This document shows positions 36,530-44,035 of a stretch of 44,035 bases of DNA, piece after piece (positions within the stretch are counted from its first letter, which is position 1; each line of letters opens with the position of its first letter). The stretch lies in contig JAGCLA010000005.1 in NCBI GenBank assembly GCA_017647225.1, positions 1 through 44,035 of the forward strand, read 5' to 3'. The position numbers and the translations under genes were made by a program. The notes below the pieces were generated by a model. The model searched no databases, was not told where the DNA came from, and was given only the letters and a program-made list of their open reading frames with translations. This stretch comes from Bacteroidaceae bacterium (GTDB lineage Bacteria; Bacteroidota; Bacteroidia; Bacteroidales; Bacteroidaceae).

Positions 36530-37308
36530 TGAAATTACTTGAATACAATACAAATAACAATATCAGAGCCTTCTCCACATATCGTGGGGAAGGCTCCGGT
36601 AATTATGCGGAGTTCAATATCACACACTACTGCGGTGACTCGCCCGAACACGTGGCAGAATGCCGTTTGGAGTTGTGCAAATCACTTGCCATTGAGGACA
36701 ATAGCCTAATCTTGCCAAGACAGACTCATGGCGACAACATAATTTGCATAGACAAGGAGTTCCTTGACAAGCAAAAAAAGCAACAGGAAGAGTTACTCTA
36801 TGGCATAGATGCAATTGTGACAAACCTGCCACACACATGTATTGGCGTTTCAACAGCAGACTGTATTCCTGTTCTATTGTATGACAGCACTAAATGCGTT
36901 ATTGCTGCCGTACATGCCGGTTGGCGAGGAACTGTTGCACGGATTACACAAAAGTGCATTGCAGTAATGAACAAGGAATACGGTTGTGACACCGAAGATA
37001 TAAAGGCGATAATTGCACCGGGAATTTCCAAAGAGGCTTTCGAGATTGGCGAAGAGGTTTACGAGGAGTTTGCCAAAGACGGTTTCCCTATGGAAAGGAT
37101 TGCAAGCCTCTACCCTGCCGAGCAGGGCGAGAAATGGCATATCGACCTATGGGAAGCAAACCGTTTGCAGATGATTGATGCCGGCATAAAAGCCGAGAAC
37201 ATCACCGTTGCGGGGATTTGCACCTACAACGACCACAATGAGTTCTTTTCGGCAAGGCGGTTGGGAATAAATTCAGGCAGGATATTCAACGGAATAATGC
37301 TGTTATAA
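36529..37308 (+). CDS. pgeF: PgeF/YfiH (laccase-domain, LACC1-like) protein
   Basis: Encodes 259 residues. The metal/active-site motifs of the family are present: RQTHGDN, STADCIPVLLYD and AAVHAGWRGTVARI (His, Cys, His). Family members were first called polyphenol oxidases; bacterial and human relatives have purine nucleoside phosphorylase/adenosine deaminase activity, and E. coli YfiH edits peptidoglycan precursors wrongly carrying serine. Which activity applies here cannot be told. It follows metY with a one-base overlap and ends at a strong terminator; the link to methionine synthesis may be only positional. Confidence 0.93.
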   Translation: MKLLEYNTNNNIRAFSTYRGEGSGNYAEFNITHYCGDSPEHVAECRLELCKSLAIEDNSLILPRQTHGDNIICIDKEFLDKQKKQQEELLYGIDAIVTNLPHTCIGVSTADCIPVLLYDSTKCVIAAVHAGWRGTVARITQKCIAVMNKEYGCDTEDIKAIIAPGISKEAFEIGEEVYEEFAKDGFPMERIASLYPAEQGEKWHIDLWEANRLQMIDAGIKAENITVAGICTYNDHNEFFSARRLGINSGRIFNGIMLL

Positions 37309-37310
37309 AC

Positions 37311-37347
37311 ACAAAAAGACCTTGTGCATTGCACAAGGTCTTTTTGT
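37311..37347. terminator. Bidirectional terminator between pgeF and nqrF
   Basis: A perfect 17-bp stem (37311-37327 with 37331-37347), loop ATT, T-run on the 3' side and A-run on the 5' side. It lies between convergent operons. Confidence 0.92.
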
Positions 37348-37362
37348 CTATATTCAAGAGGA

Positions 37363-38631
37363 TTAGCCTCCGAAGTTATCGTACATGATAGACTTCTCCT
37401 CAACGCCAAGGTCAGTAAGCATGTTGACAACAGCCTTAGACATCGGGCCAGGACCACACATGTAGTATTCGATATCCTCAGGAGCCTCGTGATCCTTAAG
37501 ATATGTCTCGTAAATAACCTGGTGTACAAAACCTGCGGTATATTTAACACCTGCTGCATCAGCTGCAGGATCCGGACGGTCAAGCGCAAGGTGGAATGTA
37601 AAGTTGGGGAATTCCTTCTCAAGCTGCAAGAAGTCCTCGAGATAGAACACTTCGTTCAACGCACGCGCACCATAGAAATATGTCATTACGCGGTCTGTTG
37701 TCTTCAATGTCTTTGTCATGTGCATAATCTGAGCACGGAGAGGAGCCATACCGGCACCACCACCTACCCACATCATCTCCTTCTTTGAGTCGAAAATAGG
37801 GTGGAAATCACCATAAGGGCCACTCATGATAACCTTGTCACCTGGTTTCAAAGTAAAGATGTATGAAGATGCAATACCACAAGGTACGTCCATAAAGCCT
37901 GAACGGTCAGCCTTGAAAGGAGGTGTTGCGATACGTACTGTAAGCATGATACGGTCACCCTCGGCAGGATAGTTGGCCATAGAGTAAGCACGGATAGTCT
38001 CTTCGGTATTATTGCACTTCAAGCCGAGCAAACCGAACTTCTCCCATGCCGGCAGATACTCGTCACCGATAAGAGCCTTATCGATATCCTTGTCATAGGT
38101 CATATCGTATGCAGGAATCTTGATCTGTGCGTATGAACCCGGAACAAAGTCCATGTGCTCACCCGGAGGCAATGCAACAATAAACTCCTTGATGAAAGTA
38201 GCAACGTTCTTGTTTGAAATAACCTCGCACTCCCACTCCTTAACGCCCATAACAGACTCGGGCACCTTAATCTCCATATCGTTCTTACACTTAACCTGAC
38301 AGCCCAAGCGCCAATGTGCCTGCTGCTCCTTACGTGTAAAGTGACTTGTCTCAGAAGGAAGGATTTCGCCACCACCTTCAACAACCTGTAGCTTGCACTG
38401 ACCACAAGAGCCCTTACCACCACAAGCTGAAGGCAAGAAGATTCCATTCTCGGCAAGTGTACCCAAAAGAGCACCACCGGCAGCAACCTCTACCTCTTTC
38501 TCACCATTAATCTTAACCTTGATATTTCCACCTGGAAGCAAGAAACGCTTTGCCAACAGAAGGATAATAACCAACAAAAGGATTATTACAAGGAAGACAC
38601 CTATACTCGCTAATATCAACTGTGTATTCAT
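37363..38631 (-). CDS. nqrF: Na+-NQR subunit F (NADH-oxidising)
   Basis: Encodes 422 residues. It is the entry subunit of the Na+-pumping NADH:quinone reductase: it oxidises NADH in the cytoplasm and passes electrons through FAD and a 2Fe-2S cluster. An N-terminal membrane helix (about 5-27) precedes a ferredoxin domain with cluster ligands C70, C76, C79 and C111. The FAD site is RAYSMANYPAE, and the nucleotide site is GGGAGMAPLRAQI with a late YYMCGPGPM. All are intact. Last gene of the nqrABCDEF operon, 12 nt after nqrE. Confidence 0.98.
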   Translation of the reverse strand: MNTQLILASIGVFLVIILLLVIILLLAKRFLLPGGNIKVKINGEKEVEVAAGGALLGTLAENGIFLPSACGGKGSCGQCKLQVVEGGGEILPSETSHFTRKEQQAHWRLGCQVKCKNDMEIKVPESVMGVKEWECEVISNKNVATFIKEFIVALPPGEHMDFVPGSYAQIKIPAYDMTYDKDIDKALIGDEYLPAWEKFGLLGLKCNNTEETIRAYSMANYPAEGDRIMLTVRIATPPFKADRSGFMDVPCGIASSYIFTLKPGDKVIMSGPYGDFHPIFDSKKEMMWVGGGAGMAPLRAQIMHMTKTLKTTDRVMTYFYGARALNEVFYLEDFLQLEKEFPNFTFHLALDRPDPAADAAGVKYTAGFVHQVIYETYLKDHEAPEDIEYYMCGPGPMSKAVVNMLTDLGVEEKSIMYDNFGG

Positions 38632-38643
38632 ATCCTTACATTA

Positions 38644-39267
38644 TTACATTTTAATACCTGAGAAGCACATGAACGCCATAGCCATAAGACCTACTGTGAT
38701 AAAGGCAATACCAAGACCACGCAAAGGCTTTGGAACGTTGCAATACTCCATTTTCTCACGGATTGCAGCAAAAAGCACAATAGCAACCATCCAACCGAAA
38801 CCTGAACCGATAGCAAAAGCTACAGAATCGGCAAAACATGTGATGGCCTGTGAATTGTCTGCAGGAAGACCTATTCTCTGCTGCATGAAGAGTGAACCAC
38901 CCATGATAGCACAGTTCACAGCAATAAGAGGAAGGAATATACCCAACTGATTATAGAGTGCCGGAGCAAAACGCTCAACAACCATTTCGACAAGCTGAAC
39001 AATACCTGCAATAACCGCAATGAAAAGGATAAACGCAAGGAATGTCAAATCAACTCCCAAAATACCGTCTGCAGCAAGAACTTTTGTCTGCAACAAATAG
39101 TTTACAGGAAGTGTGATAACCTGCACAAATACAACGGCAATACCCAATCCGACAGCTGTCTTTACGCTCTTAGATACAGCCAAGAACGAACACATACCTA
39201 AGAAAAAGGCAAATATCATATTGTCCACGAAAACCGAACGGACAAGCAAACTAATAAAATGTTCCAT
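38644..39267 (-). CDS. nqrE: Na+-NQR subunit E
   Basis: Encodes 207 residues with about six membrane helices. With NqrD it forms the inner-membrane core pair that holds an iron centre between half-helices; a conserved Cys is seen in [12 protein letters not shown] near the N-terminus and another in AVNCAIMGG. It is homologous to RnfA. It lies between nqrD (29 nt upstream) and nqrF (12 nt downstream). Length and motifs are standard. Confidence 0.97.
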   Translation of the reverse strand: MEHFISLLVRSVFVDNMIFAFFLGMCSFLAVSKSVKTAVGLGIAVVFVQVITLPVNYLLQTKVLAADGILGVDLTFLAFILFIAVIAGIVQLVEMVVERFAPALYNQLGIFLPLIAVNCAIMGGSLFMQQRIGLPADNSQAITCFADSVAFAIGSGFGWMVAIVLFAAIREKMEYCNVPKPLRGLGIAFITVGLMAMAFMCFSGIKM

Positions 39268-39296
39268 AATTATTTTTCTTTACCGTATCTAAATTA

Positions 39297-39923
39297 TTAT
39301 TCTTGCAAACTCTTGTCTTTTGCTCTCTGGAACCACACGATGCATGCGATAAGAATGAACGCAGCAGGTGTCATAAGCATAAGACCATTATTCAAATATC
39401 CGGCATCGTAAACACTCTGTGGTATTATCTGGATACCGAGAAGTGCACCTGAGCCAAAGAACTCACGGAACAATGCCACAACAACCAATATCATTGCATA
39501 ACCAATACCGTTACCGATACCATCAAGGAACGAAGGCCATGGTTTGTTAGCCATTGCAAATGCCTCAAGACGTCCCATAAGGATACAGTTGGTAATGATA
39601 AGACCGATATAAACCGACAACTGAACGCTGACATCGTATGCAAAAGCCTTAAGAACCTCACTTACCAATGTTACCAACGCAGCTACAACCACAAGCTGTA
39701 CAATAATACGGATACGCATTGGGATTGTATTACGGATAAGAGAGATGATAACGTTAGCCATTGCCACGATAATGGTTACTGAAAGACCCATCACAATAGC
39801 AGGCTCCAATTTACTTGTAACAGCCAATGCCGAACAGATACCGAGCACCTGGACTGTTACAGGATTTTCCTTAAATAGAGGAGTGTTGAGCGCCTCTTTA
39901 TTTTTCTTAGAAAAAAGTCCCAT
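39297..39923 (-). CDS. nqrD: Na+-NQR subunit D
   Basis: Encodes 208 residues with about six membrane helices, homologous to RnfE. Conserved Cys residues occur in LGICSALAVTSKLEPA and LIITNCILMGRLEAFA, matching the iron-coordinating positions shared with NqrE. It lies 17 nt after nqrC in the operon. Nothing unusual. Confidence 0.97.
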   Translation of the reverse strand: MGLFSKKNKEALNTPLFKENPVTVQVLGICSALAVTSKLEPAIVMGLSVTIIVAMANVIISLIRNTIPMRIRIIVQLVVVAALVTLVSEVLKAFAYDVSVQLSVYIGLIITNCILMGRLEAFAMANKPWPSFLDGIGNGIGYAMILVVVALFREFFGSGALLGIQIIPQSVYDAGYLNNGLMLMTPAAFILIACIVWFQRAKDKSLQE

Positions 39924-39940
39924 ATTTATTCCTCCATTAT

Positions 39941-40753
39941 TTATTTTGATTCAACATTTGCATTTGACATAAGATATGCCTTATAAGGAGCAATCTTGCT
40001 TTTAAGCATCGCGTCAACTCCATTACAAGTAATAGTTGCACCAGAGATCGCATTTACCTCAACAGCGTCGTTCTGTACTTTCTTTACAATAGAAAGCGCA
40101 ACCTCACTATTCTCAATTACCTTTTTGCCAGGGAAACGTGACTGGAATTTATCACTTGCAATCTCGGCACCGAGACCCGGTGTCTCACTTGCATGTGAAA
40201 AATATACTCCATAGATAGTGTTGCAGTCGTCGTTAAGTGCGAGATAGCCCCAGATACCGCCCCACAAACCGTTACCGGTCATAGGAATGATATATTTTGT
40301 TTCACCGTTGACCTCTGCTATATAAAGAGGAAGATTTGAATCCGCTACTGCATCGTTAGCAACTTCAAAGCCACCGTTATCCTTAACGACTTCACCTGAA
40401 GCATTGATAACAGGATCGCTTTTGATTACATTATCATATTCTGCTGCTGCATCAGGAACATTCTTGATGTTAAGAGAAGCCAAAATCTGCTTTTTCTTAT
40501 CAAGACGGATATTGTCATCCTGACGCGGTTTCAATAGTGATGAAACTCCTGCCAAAAGGAATGCAACGATAACCACAACTACAGCCGAATAGATAATGGC
40601 ATAAATATCGCTGTTTGTATCAAGGCCCTTCTTTGCCTCTTTCACAGCCTCGAACTCTGAAGCACCTACCTTGCATACAGGGCATACGCTTGGAGCTTCT
40701 TTGCCTTCGTGTACGTATCCGCACACTTTGCATACATATTTCTTTGCTGCCAT
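39941..40753 (-). CDS. nqrC: Na+-NQR subunit C fused to an N-terminal rubredoxin-like domain
   Basis: Encodes 270 residues. Residues 5-37 are a rubredoxin-like iron domain of the rubrerythrin type with two CxxC pairs: C8/C11 (CKVCGYVHEG) and C24/C27 (CPVCKVGASEF). A linker (38-46) joins it to an ordinary NqrC: membrane helix 51-72, periplasmic FMN domain, and FMN-attachment motif SGAT with acceptor T240. The NqrC part begins at about D45-TNSD, equivalent to the usual MNTNS start, and there is no internal ATG there, so the two parts are one protein. By NQR topology the rubredoxin domain would face the cytoplasm, near NqrF. It lies 7 nt after nqrB. Its role in electron transfer is inferred. Confidence 0.95.
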   Translation of the reverse strand: MAAKKYVCKVCGYVHEGKEAPSVCPVCKVGASEFEAVKEAKKGLDTNSDIYAIIYSAVVVVIVAFLLAGVSSLLKPRQDDNIRLDKKKQILASLNIKNVPDAAAEYDNVIKSDPVINASGEVVKDNGGFEVANDAVADSNLPLYIAEVNGETKYIIPMTGNGLWGGIWGYLALNDDCNTIYGVYFSHASETPGLGAEIASDKFQSRFPGKKVIENSEVALSIVKKVQNDAVEVNAISGATITCNGVDAMLKSKIAPYKAYLMSNANVESK

Positions 40754-40760
40754 ATCTTTA

Positions 40761-41939
40761 TTAGTTCTTTTTAGTTAAACGTTTTGCACGTGCATTCACA
40801 TTTGACTGCACTACACAATAATCGATAAATGGAGCTGTCACATTCATAAGAAGAATAGCAAGCATCATACCTTCGGGATAACCCGGGTTAAGAACGCGGA
40901 TAAGTATTGTCATGGCACCGATACCGAAACCATAGATATACTTGCCGACTTCGGTACGAGCCGATGTAACAGGGTCTGTTGCCATGAACACTGCACCAAA
41001 GCAGAAACCGCCAAGGAGAAGATGATGCCAGAATGGAATGCTCTCAGGCAACTTGTCGCCGAATACGAAAAGCATTACAACACCACCGACAAAGACGCTG
41101 AGCATTGTCTTCCAGCTTGCAACACCTGTCCAAAGGAGAAGGATTGCACCAAGAGCAATTGCAACAACACTTGTTTCACCTATTGAACCGGGCATAAAAC
41201 CGAACAACATATCACAAACGCCAAGTTCTGCACCGGCTGCACCAACAGGAGCAACACCATTTGCTACGTGCTGGAGTGCAGTTGCACATGTGTAACCGTC
41301 AACAGTTGCACCCAATCCACATATAGACTCTGTTGCCACCCAAACTGTATCACCAGAAATAACAGATGGATAAGCAAAGAAGATAAATGCACGAGCAATG
41401 AGAGCTACGTTCACGATGTTCATACCTGTACCGCCAAAGACCTCTTTTGCAAAAATTACAGCAAAAGCTGTTGCCAAAGCGAGTATCCACAATGGACAGC
41501 CAACAGGAACAATCATCGGGATAAGAATACCTGATACGAGGAATCCTTCATGTATCTCTTCGTTCTTCCACTGAGCAACGGTAAACTCGATACCAAGACC
41601 AACAATGTAAGAAACAGCAATCTTTGGCAACATTACCAAAAGACCATAGAGGAACATGCTGAACCATGTTGTTGTCTCAACTGTACCTGCAGCAATAGCG
41701 TTCTGAAGACCGATATTATACATACCGACCAACATTGCAGGCATAAGAGCTATAACCACAAGCGACATGATGCGCTTACTGTCAATGGCATCATGAATAT
41801 TCACACCACTCTTCGCTGTATCGTTGGGAACGAACAAGAATGTTTCGAAACCATCGAACAAAGAACGGAAAGCATGCAACTTACCACCCTCTTCGAAGTT
41901 TGGTTTAATTTTATCTATATAATTTCTCAAAAATTTCAT
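40761..41939 (-). CDS. nqrB: Na+-NQR subunit B
   Basis: Encodes 392 residues with about ten membrane helices, the main Na+-translocating and riboflavin/FMN-binding subunit. The covalent FMN site is DGYTCAT (214-220) with acceptor T220; the family motif is usually DGxSGAT, so Thr-Cys replaces Ser-Gly. The N-terminal soluble segment (about 1-55) is typical. It follows nqrA after about 41 bp and precedes nqrC by 7 nt. Confidence 0.98.
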   Translation of the reverse strand: MKFLRNYIDKIKPNFEEGGKLHAFRSLFDGFETFLFVPNDTAKSGVNIHDAIDSKRIMSLVVIALMPAMLVGMYNIGLQNAIAAGTVETTTWFSMFLYGLLVMLPKIAVSYIVGLGIEFTVAQWKNEEIHEGFLVSGILIPMIVPVGCPLWILALATAFAVIFAKEVFGGTGMNIVNVALIARAFIFFAYPSVISGDTVWVATESICGLGATVDGYTCATALQHVANGVAPVGAAGAELGVCDMLFGFMPGSIGETSVVAIALGAILLLWTGVASWKTMLSVFVGGVVMLFVFGDKLPESIPFWHHLLLGGFCFGAVFMATDPVTSARTEVGKYIYGFGIGAMTILIRVLNPGYPEGMMLAILLMNVTAPFIDYCVVQSNVNARAKRLTKKN

Positions 41940-41980
41940 ACGACTATATTTTATTTTGCATTGAAATTAAACTCGTATTG

Positions 41981-43330
41981 TTAGCACATCTCGGCACGGA
42001 GTTTGTCCAAGCCTTCGCGAACTATGCGCTGCAACTCAAGTTTTGATGAGTCAACAAACTCGCAAAGTGCAAAGTCTTCGGGTGCAACCTCGTAGATACC
42101 GAGCTGCTCCATCTTGTCGATATTGCCTGTTATTATAGCCTTGATAAGATATTCGGGATAGATATCCATTGGGAATACCTTGTCGTACTCGTTTGACATG
42201 ATCATGTGGCGTTCACCACCCTTGATACGAGCGTCGATTGTATATTTGCGTTTTGGGAACAACCAGCTGAAATAGCTACGGCTTGTGCTGTACATTCCAA
42301 AACGAGGAGCTGCCCAACCAAGGATATCAGCATCGTTGAGGATTTCAGGGATAACTGTTATCTCTGTTGAGAATGCGCCGAGGAAACCATCAGCTGCAGT
42401 CTTTTTACCTGTCAAAACGTTACCGTCGATTATACGGAGTTCATTCTTGTCCTCAAGACGACCCTCAACAAGTGTTGAAATTTGAGCACCAAGAACAACC
42501 TTGCTGTATGAAGGATTCTTTACCTCGCTACCGGCAAGAGCAACAGTACGTGTGAAATCAACTTTACCCTTATTGAACAGGCGACCGATGAAGATTACCT
42601 CTTCGGCACCGATTGTCCAAACAATTTCGCCCTTGTTTACAGGAGCTGTCTTGTTGATCTGAACACCGACATTACCGGCAGGGTGAGGACCCTTGAAAAT
42701 TGTTGTTGTTACATTCTTTGCAACAAGCAAAGCTGTCGATTTCTGACAAGCGCAGATGCCCAAGTGTACAGGAGCGATGCGAGACAAAGCGTCAAGACCT
42801 GTCTGAAAATCTTCCTCGTTACCCTTGAGAGCTATCTCAAAGTTTACAGCAAGAGGCTTTGAATCGAATGCAGATACATAAATGGCACGAGGTGTATCGC
42901 TTGGATTTGCGATAACATCATAAGGTCTCTGACGCATGAATGCGAACAGACCTGCCTTCAAAAGGTCAGCCTTAACCTCATCCGATGACAACGAAAGAAC
43001 ATCTTTCGCCTTGTACTCTACAGACTCAAACTTGCCGTCTGACTCTACAACTACGCTAAGAACGCGTCTTCTCTCACCGCGGTTCACCGCTACAACCTTT
43101 CCGCTCACCGGCGAAACAAATTGCATTTCAGGGTTAGCTTTGTCAACAAACAAAGGATCGCCGGCTTTCACTGCATCCTCAGGTTTTACAACAACCTTAG
43201 GAGTTACACGTGTAAAATCAGCTGGCATCAAAGCATAAAGCTTAGCTGCCTCAACTGATGTCATTTCAGCAACCGGAGCACCTTTTAGGTTGATATTCAA
43301 CCCCTTAGAAATTTTTACGACTCTGTGCAT
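41981..43330 (-). CDS. nqrA: Na+-NQR subunit A
   Basis: Encodes 449 residues, normal length. This is the cytoplasmic subunit bound to NqrB, homologous to RnfC but without its iron-sulfur clusters. It starts RVVKISKGLNINLKGAP, then has VEDAVKAGDPLF-like (KPEDAVKAGDPLFVDK) and SPVSGKVVAVNRGERR segments typical of the family. First gene of the operon; a -7-like box lies 34 bp upstream. Confidence 0.98.
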   Translation of the reverse strand: MHRVVKISKGLNINLKGAPVAEMTSVEAAKLYALMPADFTRVTPKVVVKPEDAVKAGDPLFVDKANPEMQFVSPVSGKVVAVNRGERRRVLSVVVESDGKFESVEYKAKDVLSLSSDEVKADLLKAGLFAFMRQRPYDVIANPSDTPRAIYVSAFDSKPLAVNFEIALKGNEEDFQTGLDALSRIAPVHLGICACQKSTALLVAKNVTTTIFKGPHPAGNVGVQINKTAPVNKGEIVWTIGAEEVIFIGRLFNKGKVDFTRTVALAGSEVKNPSYSKVVLGAQISTLVEGRLEDKNELRIIDGNVLTGKKTAADGFLGAFSTEITVIPEILNDADILGWAAPRFGMYSTSRSYFSWLFPKRKYTIDARIKGGERHMIMSNEYDKVFPMDIYPEYLIKAIITGNIDKMEQLGIYEVAPEDFALCEFVDSSKLELQRIVREGLDKLRAEMC

Positions 43331-43363
43331 ATAAATTGAGTTACGTTAATACATTATCCGTCA

Positions 43364-43371
43364 CAAATTTA
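43364..43371 (-). promoter_or_regulatory. Probable -7 box for the nqr operon
   Basis: On the minus strand this reads TAAATTTG, 34 bp before the nqrA ATG. The -33 box is not clear. Confidence 0.5.
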
Positions 43372-43434
43372 GAGAAAATTTTCTGTATTTCCACGAATAA
43401 GATTTAATTTATTTTAAGAATCAAACAAAAAAAA

Positions 43435-43462
43435 TGAGAGAGTATCTCACGATACCCTCTCA
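43435..43462 (-). terminator. Terminator after rplQ
   Basis: A 12-bp stem with one A-C mismatch (43435-43446 with 43451-43462), loop TCAC, followed on the minus strand by a run of T. It ends the ribosomal-protein operon before nqrA. Confidence 0.85.
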
Positions 43463-43485
43463 CATCTATTAAGTAAGTAATTCAA

Positions 43486-43965
43486 TTATTCTGCTACTGC
43501 TGGTGTAGATTCTTCTGTTGCAACAGCTGCTTCTGCTACAGGAGCATCAGCTTTTTTTGTTGAACGACGACGACGAGTCTTCTTAGCCTGTGTCTTAGCC
43601 ATGTTCTCGTTGTAATCTACAAGCTCGATGAAGCACATCTCGGCTGCGTCACCCAAACGTGTACCCAACTTGATGATGCGTGTATAACCACCTGGACGCT
43701 CGGCAACCTTTACTGAGATTTCCTTGAACAACTCAGTAACAGCCTCCTTGCTCTGGAGATAGCTAAATACTACGCGACGAGAATTTGTTGTGTCGTCCTT
43801 TGATTTTGTTATAAGTGGCTCAACGAACTTCTTGAGTTCCTTTGCCTTTGCAAGAGTCGTAGTGATTCTTTTGTGCATAATCAACGAAACTGCCATATTT
43901 GAAAGCATTGCGTTTCTGTGAGATGCAGTACGACCCAAATGATTAAAAGATTTCTTATGTCTCAT
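43486..43965 (-). CDS. rplQ: 50S ribosomal protein L17
   Basis: Encodes 159 residues. The conserved L17 core is residues 1-115 ([20 protein letters not shown] at the start; [12 protein letters not shown] and [12 protein letters not shown] near its end). A tail of about 40 residues follows, first basic ([11 protein letters not shown]), then Ala/Glu/Val-rich. Such tails are common in Bacteroidetes L17. It starts 2 nt after the rpoA stop, the standard order of the alpha operon. Confidence 0.98.
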   Translation of the reverse strand: MRHKKSFNHLGRTASHRNAMLSNMAVSLIMHKRITTTLAKAKELKKFVEPLITKSKDDTTNSRRVVFSYLQSKEAVTELFKEISVKVAERPGGYTRIIKLGTRLGDAAEMCFIELVDYNENMAKTQAKKTRRRRSTKKADAPVAEAAVATEESTPAVAE

Positions 43966-43967
43966 AA

Positions 43968-44035
43968 TTATTCTTTGTCTAATTTATATTTTGAAATATC
44001 TGTTCCAAACGAAAGATTCAGACTCTCGAGCAAAT
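43968..44035 (-). CDS. rpoA: RNA polymerase subunit alpha, C-terminal end (partial)
   Basis: The minus-strand frame from the window edge to TAA at 43970-43968 encodes [20 protein letters not shown] plus E. This matches the usual Bacteroidetes RpoA C-terminus, and rpoA precedes rplQ in the alpha operon. The rest of the gene lies beyond the window. Confidence 0.88.
   Translation of the reverse strand, partial: LLESLNLSFGTDISKYKLDKE

Overview
The window is a stretch of chromosome from a member of the Bacteroidales, most like the Prevotellaceae/Bacteroidaceae. The evidence is the gene families (a complete Na+-NQR operon, SusC-like carboxypeptidase-regulatory barrel architecture, DUF3822, split chromate transporters, a giant M60-like secreted protease ending in a type IX-like sorting tail) and promoters of the Bacteroidetes type (-33 TTTG/TTG, about 18-20 bp, -7 TAnnTTTG), with little use of Shine-Dalgarno sequences. 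No transposase, integrase, CRISPR array, tRNA or rRNA was seen. Most of the window is core chromosome.

Layout. 1-720: remnant of a tandem family of small secreted proteins, closed by a perfect hairpin. 721-2099 (minus): M23 peptidase and MerR regulator operon. 2263-4919: alaS. 4918-6351 (minus): RecD-like helicase. 6445-8628 (plus): membrane-anchored pseudopilin-like protein, DUF3822 protein and rsmD. 8683-13173 (minus): cardiolipin synthase and an outer-membrane barrel protein. 13253-14713 (plus): a small unknown gene, a 380-bp gene-free stretch that looks like a structured RNA with its own promoter, and a small sigma-70-family factor. 14694-16642 (minus): GNAT acetyltransferase and a GH10-like lipoprotein. 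16780-19578: uvrA. 19555-21009: a two-gene chromate transporter flanked by 69-bp inverted repeats. 21019-24723 (minus): purL. 24947-25720: ZIP metal transporter. 25724-25981: heptamer array, gene fragment and terminator. 25997-34979 (minus): an 8.8-kb gene for a 2930-residue M60-like metalloprotease, followed 7 nt later by a small-peptide gene. 35246-37308: metY and pgeF. 37363-43330 (minus): nqrABCDEF. 43486-44035 (minus): rplQ and the end of rpoA.

How the parts work together. NQR oxidises NADH and pumps Na+. Its NqrC subunit here carries an N-terminal rubredoxin-like domain, which would place an extra iron centre on the cytoplasmic face next to NqrF. The M60-like protease, with galactose-binding-like and trefoil-like modules, points to attack on host or dietary glycoproteins outside the cell.

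The most promising unexplained items are: (a) the RNA-like locus at about 13743-14011, with two long helices that cross (pseudoknot or switch); (b) the rubredoxin-NqrC fusion; (c) the pairing of a pseudopilin-like protein with a DUF3822 protein; and (d) period-7 tandem repeats at several gene ends together with a long inverted repeat that supplies the last codons of uvrA. All calls rest on reading the sequence; no database search was run.
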